In this document: in pieces, positions 1 to 7,827 of the stretch | How positions within the stretch are numbered: the stretch's first letter is position 1 | Layout: each line of letters starts with the position of its first letter | NCBI GenBank assembly: GCA_903858085.1 | Contig: CAIOHJ010000042.1 | Span: forward strand, 1-14,819 | Direction of reading: 5' to 3' | DNA: 14,819 nt | Origin: an uncultured Chloroflexota bacterium | GTDB taxonomy: Bacteria; Chloroflexota; Anaerolineae; Caldilineales; Caldilineaceae | Made by a program: the position numbers and the translations under genes | Notes under the pieces: generated by a model | What the model was told of the DNA's origin: nothing | Seen by the model: only the letters and a program-made list of their open reading frames with translations | Database searches by the model: none

Positions 1-5
1 CTAGG

Positions 6-1826
6 ATGAATGATGCTTTGGATATTCCCGAAATTGTCCGGCAACTTCTGAGCAATCTGGAAGCGCACGACTACGGAACTGTAGAAGAATCGCTGCTTGA
101 GGCCTCCTTGGCATGGAGTGAAAGCAGCCTCAGTCAGCTTCTGCCAATCTTGCGCAGGCTACCGCCCGAACGGCTGGCTGCTTCGCCGCGCCTGCTGACG
201 CTACAGGGCAAGGCTCAGATGGCAGCAGGGGAGCAGGAGGCTGCGGCCATCAGCCTGGAGCAGGCGCGCCTGCGCGCCCTGGCCGGCGCTGAATGGGCGG
301 AAGCGCTGAACGCGACAATACAGCTTGTGCGCCTCCATCACATGCGTGAGGACTTGGGGCTGGCGCGTGTCTATACACAGTTGGCCGATGAACTGCTGCA
401 CAAGACTCGGCTGGACGATCGCGGGTTGAAGGCCGACACGCTCCTGCGCGTGGCGGCATTGGCCCCGGATTCCGGCCTCTATGCGCAGGGCGAGGCAATG
501 GCGTTCCGCGCCCTCAGCCTGTATGAAGCAAGCGGTAATCTGGCCGGAGCGTGCGACGCGCTGCTCACGCTCTTCAGTTTTCACAATCAGACGGGACGAT
601 ACCAGGCGTCGGCCAGCTACCTGCAGCGAGCGATCCAGTTGCAGCGGGTGGTGTCGCTGGGGCCTGCCCAGCAGGTGGCGATCCTGAACAAAGACGCTCA
701 CTGGCACTGGTATCAGGGGCTGCTGGCACAGGGCATGGTGCTTGCGCAGCGCGCCGTGATAGTGGCTGACCAGACCGATCAACGCAAGCAGCGGGTCTAC
801 AATCGCCTTGTGGCCGGCAACCTGGCTCGCGCGCTGGGCGATTATGGCGCTGCGCAGCGCTGGTATGATGAGACCGAGCAGCTGACTCGCCAGCTGGATT
901 TCACGCTCTTCCTGTGCTGGATCGACGTTCATCGGGCGTGGCTGGCGATTTTGCAGGGACAGTACACGGGTGCGCGTCGGCTCTTGCAGCAGGTACTGCA
1001 GACCCAGGATCACGGCCAGGCCATGAGCTTCAGCGTTTTTCTTGCTGTGCTTCACCATCTGACAGGACGGCTGGACGACGCTGTGCAGCTGTTGATGCAG
1101 GCGCTGGCATTTTTTGAGCAATCTGCGGATCCGCTCTCTGTCTGCACGATCCGCTGGCACCTTGCTGCCAATTACATTGACCTGGGGCAACTGCCGCAGG
1201 CCAGTGCGGCGCTGGCAGACGCGCTGGCGTGGATGGCGCAGCGCCGCATCGAGTACTTGCCTCACTGGTGGCACCCTCAGATCATGGCTCTGCTCTGTGC
1301 CTACGCGCTGGCGCAGGGCATTTTTCCCACTCTGGCCGAGCAGATCCTGGTCAGACACCTGCGCGATGAAGGCCGCACGGCTGTACAGCCGCTTCTTCAG
1401 CACACGGACAGTGTCGTGCGCCGCCGCGCGCTGGATGTGCTCAACCAGAACGCTGTAGATCCATTCGGCAGCCTGGGCAGCACCTTGGATCCGATCGTGC
1501 GTGATGTGTTAGAGCGTGAAGTCGCTGCTGGTTTTTTGTTGATGCAGAAGTTGCCGGAGTTGGCGATGCTGTTGCGGACAGCAGAGGAGCGCAATGCTAC
1601 CAACCCCACCCTGATCGCCGTCTTTTCGCTCTATGTGCGCGGGGTGACGCGCCCGGTGATTGCCGAGTCGCTGGGGCTTTCAGAAGCTTCTGTTCGCAAC
1701 TACATCAGCCACCTCTACAAACTATTTCAACTTTCGTACGATCCAGCACAGCGTGCTATGCGGCGCCAGCAGCTGCACGCCCTCGCCTGCCAGGCCGGGT
1801 TTGTCGCGCATCTTCCCTCAACATAG
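6..1826 (+). CDS. Helical-repeat (TPR-like) regulator with C-terminal LuxR-like HTH; 5' end possibly incomplete
   Basis: The 606 residues from this ATG are mostly Ala/Leu-rich antiparallel helices, about residues 30-440, of the TPR type found in MalT/LuxR-family regulators. The segment with LPPERLAASPRLLTLQG resembles the start of the MalT helical domain. Residues of about 535-580 contain VIAESLGLSEASVRNYISHL, which fits a LuxR/GerE helix-turn-helix: a turn, then the recognition helix. The likely role is a cytoplasmic transcription regulator that binds a ligand or protein through its helical repeats. The nucleotide-binding (STAND) domain usual in MalT relatives is absent from the visible part. 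Only five bases precede the ATG, none of them a stop, and no spaced ribosome site can be seen. The gene may therefore begin outside the window and carry that domain there. No specific target is suggested by the neighbours; the next gene, on the same strand, lies nearly 400 bp away. Confidence 0.8.
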   Translation: MNDALDIPEIVRQLLSNLEAHDYGTVEESLLEASLAWSESSLSQLLPILRRLPPERLAASPRLLTLQGKAQMAAGEQEAAAISLEQARLRALAGAEWAEALNATIQLVRLHHMREDLGLARVYTQLADELLHKTRLDDRGLKADTLLRVAALAPDSGLYAQGEAMAFRALSLYEASGNLAGACDALLTLFSFHNQTGRYQASASYLQRAIQLQRVVSLGPAQQVAILNKDAHWHWYQGLLAQGMVLAQRAVIVADQTDQRKQRVYNRLVAGNLARALGDYGAAQRWYDETEQLTRQLDFTLFLCWIDVHRAWLAILQGQYTGARRLLQQVLQTQDHGQAMSFSVFLAVLHHLTGRLDDAVQLLMQALAFFEQSADPLSVCTIRWHLAANYIDLGQLPQASAALADALAWMAQRRIEYLPHWWHPQIMALLCAYALAQGIFPTLAEQILVRHLRDEGRTAVQPLLQHTDSVVRRRALDVLNQNAVDPFGSLGSTLDPIVRDVLEREVAAGFLLMQKLPELAMLLRTAEERNATNPTLIAVFSLYVRGVTRPVIAESLGLSEASVRNYISHLYKLFQLSYDPAQRAMRRQQLHALACQAGFVAHLPST

Positions 1827-2219
1827 GAATCACTACAGGACATTTTCCCTTGATCCCCCTGCAGCCAACACTGTATTGTAGGAGGCAGTTTGTTGCTGAC
1901 ACTGGCATATGGCTGGCCGATGCTCGCTACGACATCGATTCTTTCACGCTTCCTGGCGAGAGTACACAGAGTGCAGCTCTGGAGATTGCTGCGCCGACTG
2001 TCCCCTCCCTCCTTTTGCCGCCGATTACGGTGGAGTAATTCGTATGCGGGTGACACGGAGCAAGTATGGTTTTGTTATTGTCAACTGTGTGCAACCCTGG
2101 CGGGAGAATAAAATCGCTTTTGCCATCGCCTTCGTGGCACAACAGTGATTTTCATACCGCCGTTTGTGATGGACTATTCTGGCTGATTTGTACAATCATG
2201 AAAGCGCAGGCCTATTTTG
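1827..2219. other. Gap without a convincing gene; possible small TTG-started ORF
   Basis: This gap of about 390 bp separates the TPR/HTH gene from the secreted peptidase gene. Six-frame reading shows only short overlapping frames with odd, Arg/Cys/Trp-rich composition. The one candidate with a ribosome site is TTG at 1893, seven bases after AGGAGG (1880-1885), running to a stop at 2109-2111 (72 codons). Its predicted peptide matches nothing I know. A possible -10 (TACAAT, 2191-2196) precedes the peptidase gene but has no good -35 partner. I see no terminator with a T-tract after the upstream gene and no clear repeat. Confidence 0.4.
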
Positions 2220-5200
2220 ATGTCAAAGGCGAACATAAAATGGAGCGGCATCGGGGTTGTGCTTTTTGTGATTCTCCTCTTTCTCTCTGAAATTGCCCAT
2301 TTGCCACAGGCTGCCGCAGGGGCTGGGGATACAGACATCCGCCAAGAAGTTCCATTGACGCCGCACCAGCCAAATGATGAAGAGGATGCCGTGATAGCAG
2401 CATTGCAGCAAGCGCTATGGGCACGCGCGACAGCTGGAGCACTGGGTGATCAGCCCTCTAATCTGGTACCAGCTATCCAATCGATCACGGTCGACGGGGA
2501 ATGGGCTTATGCCTACCTGCAACCTCCAATGGATTCATCCCAACAACGTGTGAATCTGGCGACAGTCGCCCTCCTGCGCCAAGCGGGTCAGGACGACCCC
2601 TGGCAGGTAGCTCTCCCCCCGACATCCATGTGGCAAATGTGGATGAAAGAAATCCCGCCATCCATGATTGATGAGCCAACAAAAAACTACCTGCTCGGAA
2701 CGCTGGTGCCAAGCACACCGCTTGCCCACTATAGCGGCTATAAACTGCCGTGGTCAGGTGGGTTCCCGGCAACAATCTGGTGTGTCCTGAATAATTGCAC
2801 TATCAATGGTCAGTCCTATCATGGGTATGCAGCGGCTGATTTCAATATTGGAGGGGACTATCTTGTACGCGCGGCCAAAGGCGGTACAGTGGTTTTTCGC
2901 AAAGACACGAGCCCAGACACCAACCGATGCAATAATGCCAGTTGTTGGCGATGGTCGAATGCCGTTGTGATTCGTCACGGTACCGCTGAGTATTCTTGGT
3001 ACATGCATCTGGCATATAATTCCATCCCAGCCAATATTCAAGAAGGTGCCTGGGTCGAACAGGGGAGTGTCTTGGGACGTCAGGGGTGTACTGGTTTTTG
3101 TACAGCCGAACACATACACTTTATGGTTGCTACGGTCATGCATCCGATACTGAGCAATGGCGACCCTGTCACGCGTATGCCGAACTGGCCAAGCGGCAGC
3201 TACGCAACGTTTGACTTCGATGAAGTTGACTGGGGACGCCTCTCTCAAATCGCTTACAATTCATTCATCACATCGTGGAATACGGGTAGTTCATTACCGC
3301 CCCCCACTCCTCGCCCGACGACCCAGCCGCCCCCCACATCGACGCCACGCCCTACCCAGCCGCCCAATCCGACGGCAACGCCGCTGCCCACACAGCCCCC
3401 CCCGCCCAACGGGAGCAGCATTGAGATTGTGAGCGTCTCCAGCCACACAGTCAACCCGGGTGAGTCGTTCAACCCTGCGGTGACGATGCGGATTCTGAGC
3501 GGGCAGCTGCTGCTCTCGCGCGGCGACCATCTGCACGCCGTGCCGGAGGAGACCACCAACACGCTGGGCGCCTGGCCGGTGCAAAGCGTGCGGCGCGCTG
3601 TCAATGCAGGAGAGACCTATACCTTTGACGTGGCCAACGACGCAGGATTTCGCATGACCGCGCCCGGTTCGCCCGGCACCTATACCAGCCGCTGGCAGCT
3701 GCGCGTGGCGGGCAATCACATCGGCCCCGTCGTCGAAATCCCAGTGACGGTGCGCTCCGTGGCGCCGCCCCCTTCGCCCTCGGGCTGGCGCGCACAGTAT
3801 TGGAACGGCTATTACAGCGACAATCCCTGGGGCAATGGCCGCTGCAAAGCGGATGATTACACCAATTCCATTCCTTTCACCCAGGATTGGGGCAGCTCCG
3901 GCCCAGGGGGCGGCTGCTCTGGTGAGCGCTTCAGCGTGCTGTACGAACGGCGCTTCGAGTTCGTCGCCGGGCGCTATCGCTTCCACTGCCACCGGGATGG
4001 CTACTGCCGAATTTTTATCCCAGAGCTTGGCTTGACGCATGCGGAGGAAGCTGGCTCATTTGCCGGCATGGATTGGGGCGTCGATATCCCAGCCGGCAAC
4101 TGGGAGGTCAAGATCGAGTATTCGCACCGCCGCGAAAACGGCAACGCTCGCCTGGAATTCTGGTGGCAGGGGCCGACATCTTACCTGCCCCCGCTCGACG
4201 CCGACTGTGCTGCCAGCCCCTACGAGTGGTGCGGGGCGTACCGCGTCGCCTGGAACTCGCCTTCGGACAGCTACGTCTTGCGTCGGCTGGAGGGATCCGG
4301 TTCTCTCGATCACGACTGGGGAAGCAGCGGGCCTGGGTATGGCATTTACGCAGATTTCTCCGGTGAGTGGTCGCGGCTTGCCAAATTTGACGCCGGGTTG
4401 TACCGCTTCCACGCCATCCACGACGACGGCGTCAAGATCAGTGTGGCCGGAGAAGAGATCATGAACGAATGGGGGAGCTGCTGCCGCGAGGATACCGCAG
4501 AGATCTGGCTTCCTGCCGGCGACCACCCCATCTTCGTCAACTGGTTCGACAGCGGGGGCAGCGCCGTGCTCAAGGTGTGGTGGGAAAAAATCACAGCCTG
4601 CTACGACCTGACGATCACCCAGGATCCAGCGGTGCCGGCCGGCCAGATCACCCGATCACCGCTGCCCAATTGCCCAACCAACGATACAAAATACATGGCT
4701 GGCAGCACAGTGACGCTTTCCGCTACGCCGCCAACCGATGCAGAATTTGTCGGCTGGGGAGGCGACGTCAGCAGCACCAGCGCGTCCGTGAGTCTGGTCG
4801 TCGATTACGACAGAAACATCGTGGCACGTTACAGCCCCTGCCACAGCCTCCAGGCGGCTACATCAGCAGACGGGCGCATCGAGACCAGCCCAGCCCCCTC
4901 GTGCGCGGGCGTGGGCTACCGCTCAGGTGCCGCGGTGCGTGTAGAAGCGATCCCCAACGCAGGCCAGCAGTTTGTCCGCTGGCGCGAAAATCTGGCAGGC
5001 GCCAGCAACCCAGTGACGCTGCTCATGGATGCCAATCAGTCAGTGGCTGCCGACTATGCAGCAATCCCGACAGCTGCCCAGAATGCGTGGTACGGCGAGT
5101 ATTTCAACAACTTGACGCTGGCCGGCGACCCTGTGATGGTGCGCAACGATCCCTCCCTCAACTTCAGCTGGGGCAATACCTCTCCTGCGGAGCCTGTCGC

Positions 5201-5531
5201 TGTTGATTTCTCGGTGCGCTGGACACGTTCGCTCAGCCTGGCGGCAGGTACCTATCGTTTTTCCCTGACACATGATGACGGGATGCGCCTGTGGATCGAT
5301 GGCGTTTTGCACGCAGACGAATGGGAGCGCTGCTGCCGGACAGATACGGTCGATGTGCCCCTGACGGCAGGTACCCATACGATCGTCGTCGAATTCGTTG
5401 ATCTGTACGGTGCCGCACAGGCAGCCCTGGCTTGGGAAAACCTGGCGACACCCACCCCGGCGACACCCACCCCGGCGACGCCACCGGAGGCATCTGCCCA
5501 AAGCATTTTTCTGCCAGTCACACTGCGGTAA
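2220..5531 (+). CDS. Secreted multidomain M23 zinc peptidase with NBR1-like Ig, three PA14-like and two InlB-type repeat domains
   Basis: The protein has 1103 residues. ATG 2220 is chosen over the adjacent TTG 2217; a weak GCAGG lies 9 bases upstream. Residues 1-35 form a signal peptide or membrane anchor (hydrophobic core about 10-28). The M23/LytM domain (about 190-310) has candidate zinc ligands H201 and D207 (HGYAAAD), H263 (YMHL) and H298-I-H300, so it should be an active extracellular metallopeptidase, typically acting on peptidoglycan cross-links. A Pro/Thr linker (about 358-400) leads to an Ig-like domain resembling the NBR1 Ig domain (400-515). PA14-like domains follow at about 522-652, 673-790 and 955-1075, with two Cys-containing beta repeats of the InlB/Flg_new type (793-947) between the last two. 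The PA14 assignments rest on AQYW/GEYF starts and DDG motifs and suggest glycan binding. The C-terminus is a PT repeat and IFLPVTLR. The N-terminal third has visibly lower G+C than the rest. Confidence 0.85.
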   Translation: MSKANIKWSGIGVVLFVILLFLSEIAHLPQAAAGAGDTDIRQEVPLTPHQPNDEEDAVIAALQQALWARATAGALGDQPSNLVPAIQSITVDGEWAYAYLQPPMDSSQQRVNLATVALLRQAGQDDPWQVALPPTSMWQMWMKEIPPSMIDEPTKNYLLGTLVPSTPLAHYSGYKLPWSGGFPATIWCVLNNCTINGQSYHGYAAADFNIGGDYLVRAAKGGTVVFRKDTSPDTNRCNNASCWRWSNAVVIRHGTAEYSWYMHLAYNSIPANIQEGAWVEQGSVLGRQGCTGFCTAEHIHFMVATVMHPILSNGDPVTRMPNWPSGSYATFDFDEVDWGRLSQIAYNSFITSWNTGSSLPPPTPRPTTQPPPTSTPRPTQPPNPTATPLPTQPPPPNGSSIEIVSVSSHTVNPGESFNPAVTMRILSGQLLLSRGDHLHAVPEETTNTLGAWPVQSVRRAVNAGETYTFDVANDAGFRMTAPGSPGTYTSRWQLRVAGNHIGPVVEIPVTVRSVAPPPSPSGWRAQYWNGYYSDNPWGNGRCKADDYTNSIPFTQDWGSSGPGGGCSGERFSVLYERRFEFVAGRYRFHCHRDGYCRIFIPELGLTHAEEAGSFAGMDWGVDIPAGNWEVKIEYSHRRENGNARLEFWWQGPTSYLPPLDADCAASPYEWCGAYRVAWNSPSDSYVLRRLEGSGSLDHDWGSSGPGYGIYADFSGEWSRLAKFDAGLYRFHAIHDDGVKISVAGEEIMNEWGSCCREDTAEIWLPAGDHPIFVNWFDSGGSAVLKVWWEKITACYDLTITQDPAVPAGQITRSPLPNCPTNDTKYMAGSTVTLSATPPTDAEFVGWGGDVSSTSASVSLVVDYDRNIVARYSPCHSLQAATSADGRIETSPAPSCAGVGYRSGAAVRVEAIPNAGQQFVRWRENLAGASNPVTLLMDANQSVAADYAAIPTAAQNAWYGEYFNNLTLAGDPVMVRNDPSLNFSWGNTSPAEPVAVDFSVRWTRSLSLAAGTYRFSLTHDDGMRLWIDGVLHADEWERCCRTDTVDVPLTAGTHTIVVEFVDLYGAAQAALAWENLATPTPATPTPATPPEASAQSIFLPVTLR
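5444..5485 (+). repeat. 15-bp in-frame tandem repeat (Pro-Ala-Thr linker)
   Basis: The unit GGCGACACCCACCCC occurs twice perfectly (5444-5458 and 5459-5473), followed by a partial third copy with changes (5474-5485). It encodes the ATPTP repeat near the C-terminus of the secreted peptidase. Such a linker can gain or lose units by slippage without breaking the frame. Confidence 0.85.
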
Positions 5532-5684
5532 TCCGCTCTGGCGCTGCGCTGGGGCAGGCCGCCCTGCGCGCCGACCCGCAGCTGGAAACAAATTGGGGTC
5601 CATGCAACGCCGATCTCCCGGTGCCAGAGTCTGCTGGCGCACGTGGACTTAAATCGTCCAGCGGACAAAAAACCGAGTTTCTGC

Positions 5685-5716
5685 CACGGTGGCTGAGCTT
5701 GTCGAAGCCACCGGTG
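5685..5716. repeat. REP-like palindrome with GAGCTTGTCGAA core
   Basis: Arms GGTGGCT (5688-5694) and AGCCACC (5706-5712) are perfect inverted repeats around the loop GAGCTTGTCGA. The stem can extend outward with CAC/GTG across one bulged G. The core TGAGCTTGTCGAAG (TTCGACAAGCTCA on the other strand) is, from my general knowledge, a palindromic element that recurs in intergenic regions of many bacterial genomes. Here it lies between two convergent genes, a typical place for REP elements. It could add a stem to both transcripts. On the minus strand a run of six Ts follows the stem only after a spacer, so it is not a classic terminator. Confidence 0.6.
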
Positions 5717-5749
5717 CGTGCCGCTCCCGGTCTCATTTCCCAAGGGACG

Positions 5750-6703
5750 CTACGCCTGAAATTCGCTCGACCGGGCCAGGGTCTGGTCGCGCACAGCGGT
5801 GCAGCGTCGGAGATAGTCCTGGTAGCTCACCAGGTCATACTCCTCCAGGATGCTCTGGACGCTGAGTTCAGGGGAACGGCTTTCCAGCAGGATCCAGTGC
5901 TCTTCGGTGTAGGTGCGGACAGCCACCGCATCGCCGTAGCGGGCCTGAATCTGGGCGATCTTGTCGATCTGCAGGTCGGTGTGGAGCAGCACACGGTCGA
6001 GTGGAAGGTCGCAGACGGCAATGCGGGACCAGCGCGAGGTGGAGGTCAGCACTTCGCCGGTCAGATCGACGACCCGGGCGTGGTAGGGCCAGACGGAAGA
6101 GACGATCGGGTAGCGGTGGGTCCAAGCATAGCTTTTGACCGGGAAGCCGCCTTCGTAGGCCGAAATCCAACAAGCAAAATCGATCTGTTGTGCTTCCAAT
6201 GCGGCCCACAGCGAGGGCCAGTTCAGGTCAAAACAGATGGCGACGCCGATGCGGCCAAAATCCAGGTCGAAGGCAGCGGGTTGGCTGCCCGGTTCGACAC
6301 CGCAGCGAATTTCCTCTTCCACCGGATAATTTTTGCGGTAGCTTCCGACCAGCGTTCCGCTGCGGTCGAGCACCAGCGCCTGGTTGTAATAGTGACCCTG
6401 CTCGACGGTGACATGGCCCGCCACCAGATTGAAATGGCCGGCCCGGCAGTGTGCGGCGAGCATTTCGTAGATCGGACCTGGCACCGGTTCGGCGACCTCT
6501 GAGAGGCGGGCCAGCGGCATGCCGGCCAGCGGAAAGGCCTCCGGCAGCAAAACCAGGTCCGGTCGGTAGCTGCGGGCTGTTTCCAGAATCGAGTGCGCGG
6601 TCGCCAGGTTTTCCTGCAGCGTGGGGTGGCGCAGGTTGTAAGGAGGGCGTGTGTCTTCCAACGTGGCGAACGATGAGGTGACGATCCGAACGGTGCGCGA
6701 CAT
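5750..6703 (-). CDS. Carbon-nitrogen hydrolase (nitrilase superfamily amidohydrolase)
   Basis: The protein has 317 residues. The start at 6703 (MSRTVRIV) is chosen because AGAAAGAAG precedes it at good spacing, and because nitrilase folds begin with a VRIV-type first strand. The frame is open 30 codons further upstream, but that extension falls in the intergenic hairpin. The Glu-Lys-Cys triad of the superfamily is visible as E55 (LLPEAF), K124 (YRKNYP) and C157 (AICFDLNW). Members hydrolyse non-peptide C-N bonds in amides, N-carbamoyl compounds or nitriles. The exact substrate is unknown; the AICFDLNWP motif favours an amidase or carbamoylase over a true nitrilase. It is the last gene of the leftward operon, 125 bp after the substrate-binding protein gene and beyond a strong stem-loop, so it may be expressed less than the genes before it. 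It presumably acts in the cytoplasm on an imported compound or a derivative. Confidence 0.9.
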   Translation of the reverse strand: MSRTVRIVTSSFATLEDTRPPYNLRHPTLQENLATAHSILETARSYRPDLVLLPEAFPLAGMPLARLSEVAEPVPGPIYEMLAAHCRAGHFNLVAGHVTVEQGHYYNQALVLDRSGTLVGSYRKNYPVEEEIRCGVEPGSQPAAFDLDFGRIGVAICFDLNWPSLWAALEAQQIDFACWISAYEGGFPVKSYAWTHRYPIVSSVWPYHARVVDLTGEVLTSTSRWSRIAVCDLPLDRVLLHTDLQIDKIAQIQARYGDAVAVRTYTEEHWILLESRSPELSVQSILEEYDLVSYQDYLRRCTAVRDQTLARSSEFQA

Positions 6704-6755
6704 AGGTGTTTCTTCTTTCTGTGGGTTTTGCTGTCGGGCAATCGCTCTTGCCCCC

Positions 6756-6790
6756 AGGAGGGCGGAAAGGAAATTCCTCTCCGCCCTCCT
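6756..6790 (-). terminator. Strong intercistronic stem-loop between binding-protein and hydrolase genes
   Basis: AGGAGGGCGGA (6756-6766) and TCCGCCCTCCT (6780-6790) are perfect 11-bp inverted repeats. The inside can pair further (AGGA/TCCT), leaving a very small loop. It lies about 40 bp after the stop of the substrate-binding protein gene, in the transcribed leftward direction. No T-tract follows, so it is more likely a stem that stabilises the upstream mRNA or a partial attenuator than a full terminator. This is a common way to make more binding protein than the neighbouring products. Confidence 0.6.
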
Positions 6791-6828
6791 CACTTCCTTT
6801 CAGCTGCACGCCCTGTGCAGCCGAGACC

Positions 6829-7827
6829 CTACCAGCACATCGGCAGCCACTGGTCGATGTTTTCTGGCGTGACCGGAGCGGTCGGTGCCAGGATTGCTTC
6901 GGGAACAATCCGTCCTGTATGGATGTCGTAGGCTGCCCGGACTGCGTAGACGCCCACCAGATAGCTCATCTGGAGCGCGGTGCCTGCCATGTCGCCGCTT
7001 TGAATGGCCTGACAGGCGTCGGTGTTGCCGTTGGTGCCGAAGACGGCGATCTCTTTTTCACGTCCGGCCGCCTTGATCGCCTCCAGCGCTCCCATGGCCA
7101 TCGGGTCGTCTACCGCATAGACGGCGTCGATCCCGGTCGGGTAGCGGGTCAGCAGATCCTGCATCACGGCGAGGGCCTTGTCCTTGCTCCATTCGGCCGG
7201 CTGGTCGGCGAGCACTTCGTAGGAGACCCCTGCCGCTGCCCAGGCGTCCTGGGCACCCTGAACGCGGTTGACGTAGTCGGTCTGGCCAGGCTTGCCGCCC
7301 AGGAAGATGACTTTGGCTGCTTTGTCGCCCAGTCTGCCGACCATCATCTTGCCGACTGCCAGCCCTTGGTCGTAGGACTGCGAGCCGACAAAGGTTTCGG
7401 TGAAGCCTTTGCCTTCGGGCGCGATGTCGGCGTTCTGGGTGATGACCGGGATGCCCGCCTCGGCTGCTTTCTGGATGGGGGCGATCGCAGCCGTGGGGTC
7501 TACAGCGTTGACGACGATCACATCGGCCTGGCGGGCGATGCAGTCTTCGATCATTGCGGCCTGTTTTTGTGGGTCAAAGGCAGGGTCAAAGTAGGTGACG
7601 TTGGCGTTGAAGAGGCTGGCTTCTTCGTCCATGCCCTGCACGATGGCCGTGATGGAAGGGTGGTCGGCGTTGTTGTGCACCACGCAGATCTCGAACGGCT
7701 CTCCTGCTGCTGGGCTGGTTGCCCCTTCTGCCTCCGAGGCGGCAGGGGGGGCAACGGCTGGCAGCGCTGTACAGCCTGCCAGGAACAAAACAGCCATCCC
7801 TGCGAACAATCCCAGTTGCTTTTTCAT
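6829..7827 (-). CDS. Lipoprotein substrate-binding protein of an RbsB-type sugar ABC transporter
   Basis: The protein has 332 residues. The start at 7827 is chosen because AAGGAG lies 9 bases upstream and because it gives a clean lipoprotein signal: MKKQLGLF, a hydrophobic core, then LAGC with Cys19 as the lipidated residue. After an Ala/Pro-rich tether comes a periplasmic-binding-protein type I fold (Peripla_BP_4, RbsB-like). It begins EICVVHNNADHP, with DVIVVNAVDP and a DAVYAVDDPMAMGAL hinge region. It should capture the ligand outside the membrane and deliver it to the two permeases. The ligand is probably a sugar or sugar-like molecule but is not deducible. The 151-bp leader after the permease gene holds a GGGCTG/CAGCCC stem (7948-7976) and an in-frame upstream GTG/ATG (7920/7917) overlapping AGGAGGTGAT. 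That longer start would bury the signal peptide, so I reject it as the main start. Confidence 0.92.
   Translation of the reverse strand: MKKQLGLFAGMAVLFLAGCTALPAVAPPAASEAEGATSPAAGEPFEICVVHNNADHPSITAIVQGMDEEASLFNANVTYFDPAFDPQKQAAMIEDCIARQADVIVVNAVDPTAAIAPIQKAAEAGIPVITQNADIAPEGKGFTETFVGSQSYDQGLAVGKMMVGRLGDKAAKVIFLGGKPGQTDYVNRVQGAQDAWAAAGVSYEVLADQPAEWSKDKALAVMQDLLTRYPTGIDAVYAVDDPMAMGALEAIKAAGREKEIAVFGTNGNTDACQAIQSGDMAGTALQMSYLVGVYAVRAAYDIHTGRIVPEAILAPTAPVTPENIDQWLPMCW

Noticed and set aside
201..1403. A 400-codon open frame on the minus strand inside the TPR/HTH gene
   Set aside because: It is antisense to a gene with clear domain structure, is rich in Arg/Gln/His, has no recognisable domain, and is explained by G+C-driven codon bias.
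5432..6502. A 356-codon plus-strand frame covering the gap and the hydrolase gene
   Set aside because: It runs through the antisense of a gene with an intact Glu-Lys-Cys triad and through the palindrome; no family features are present.
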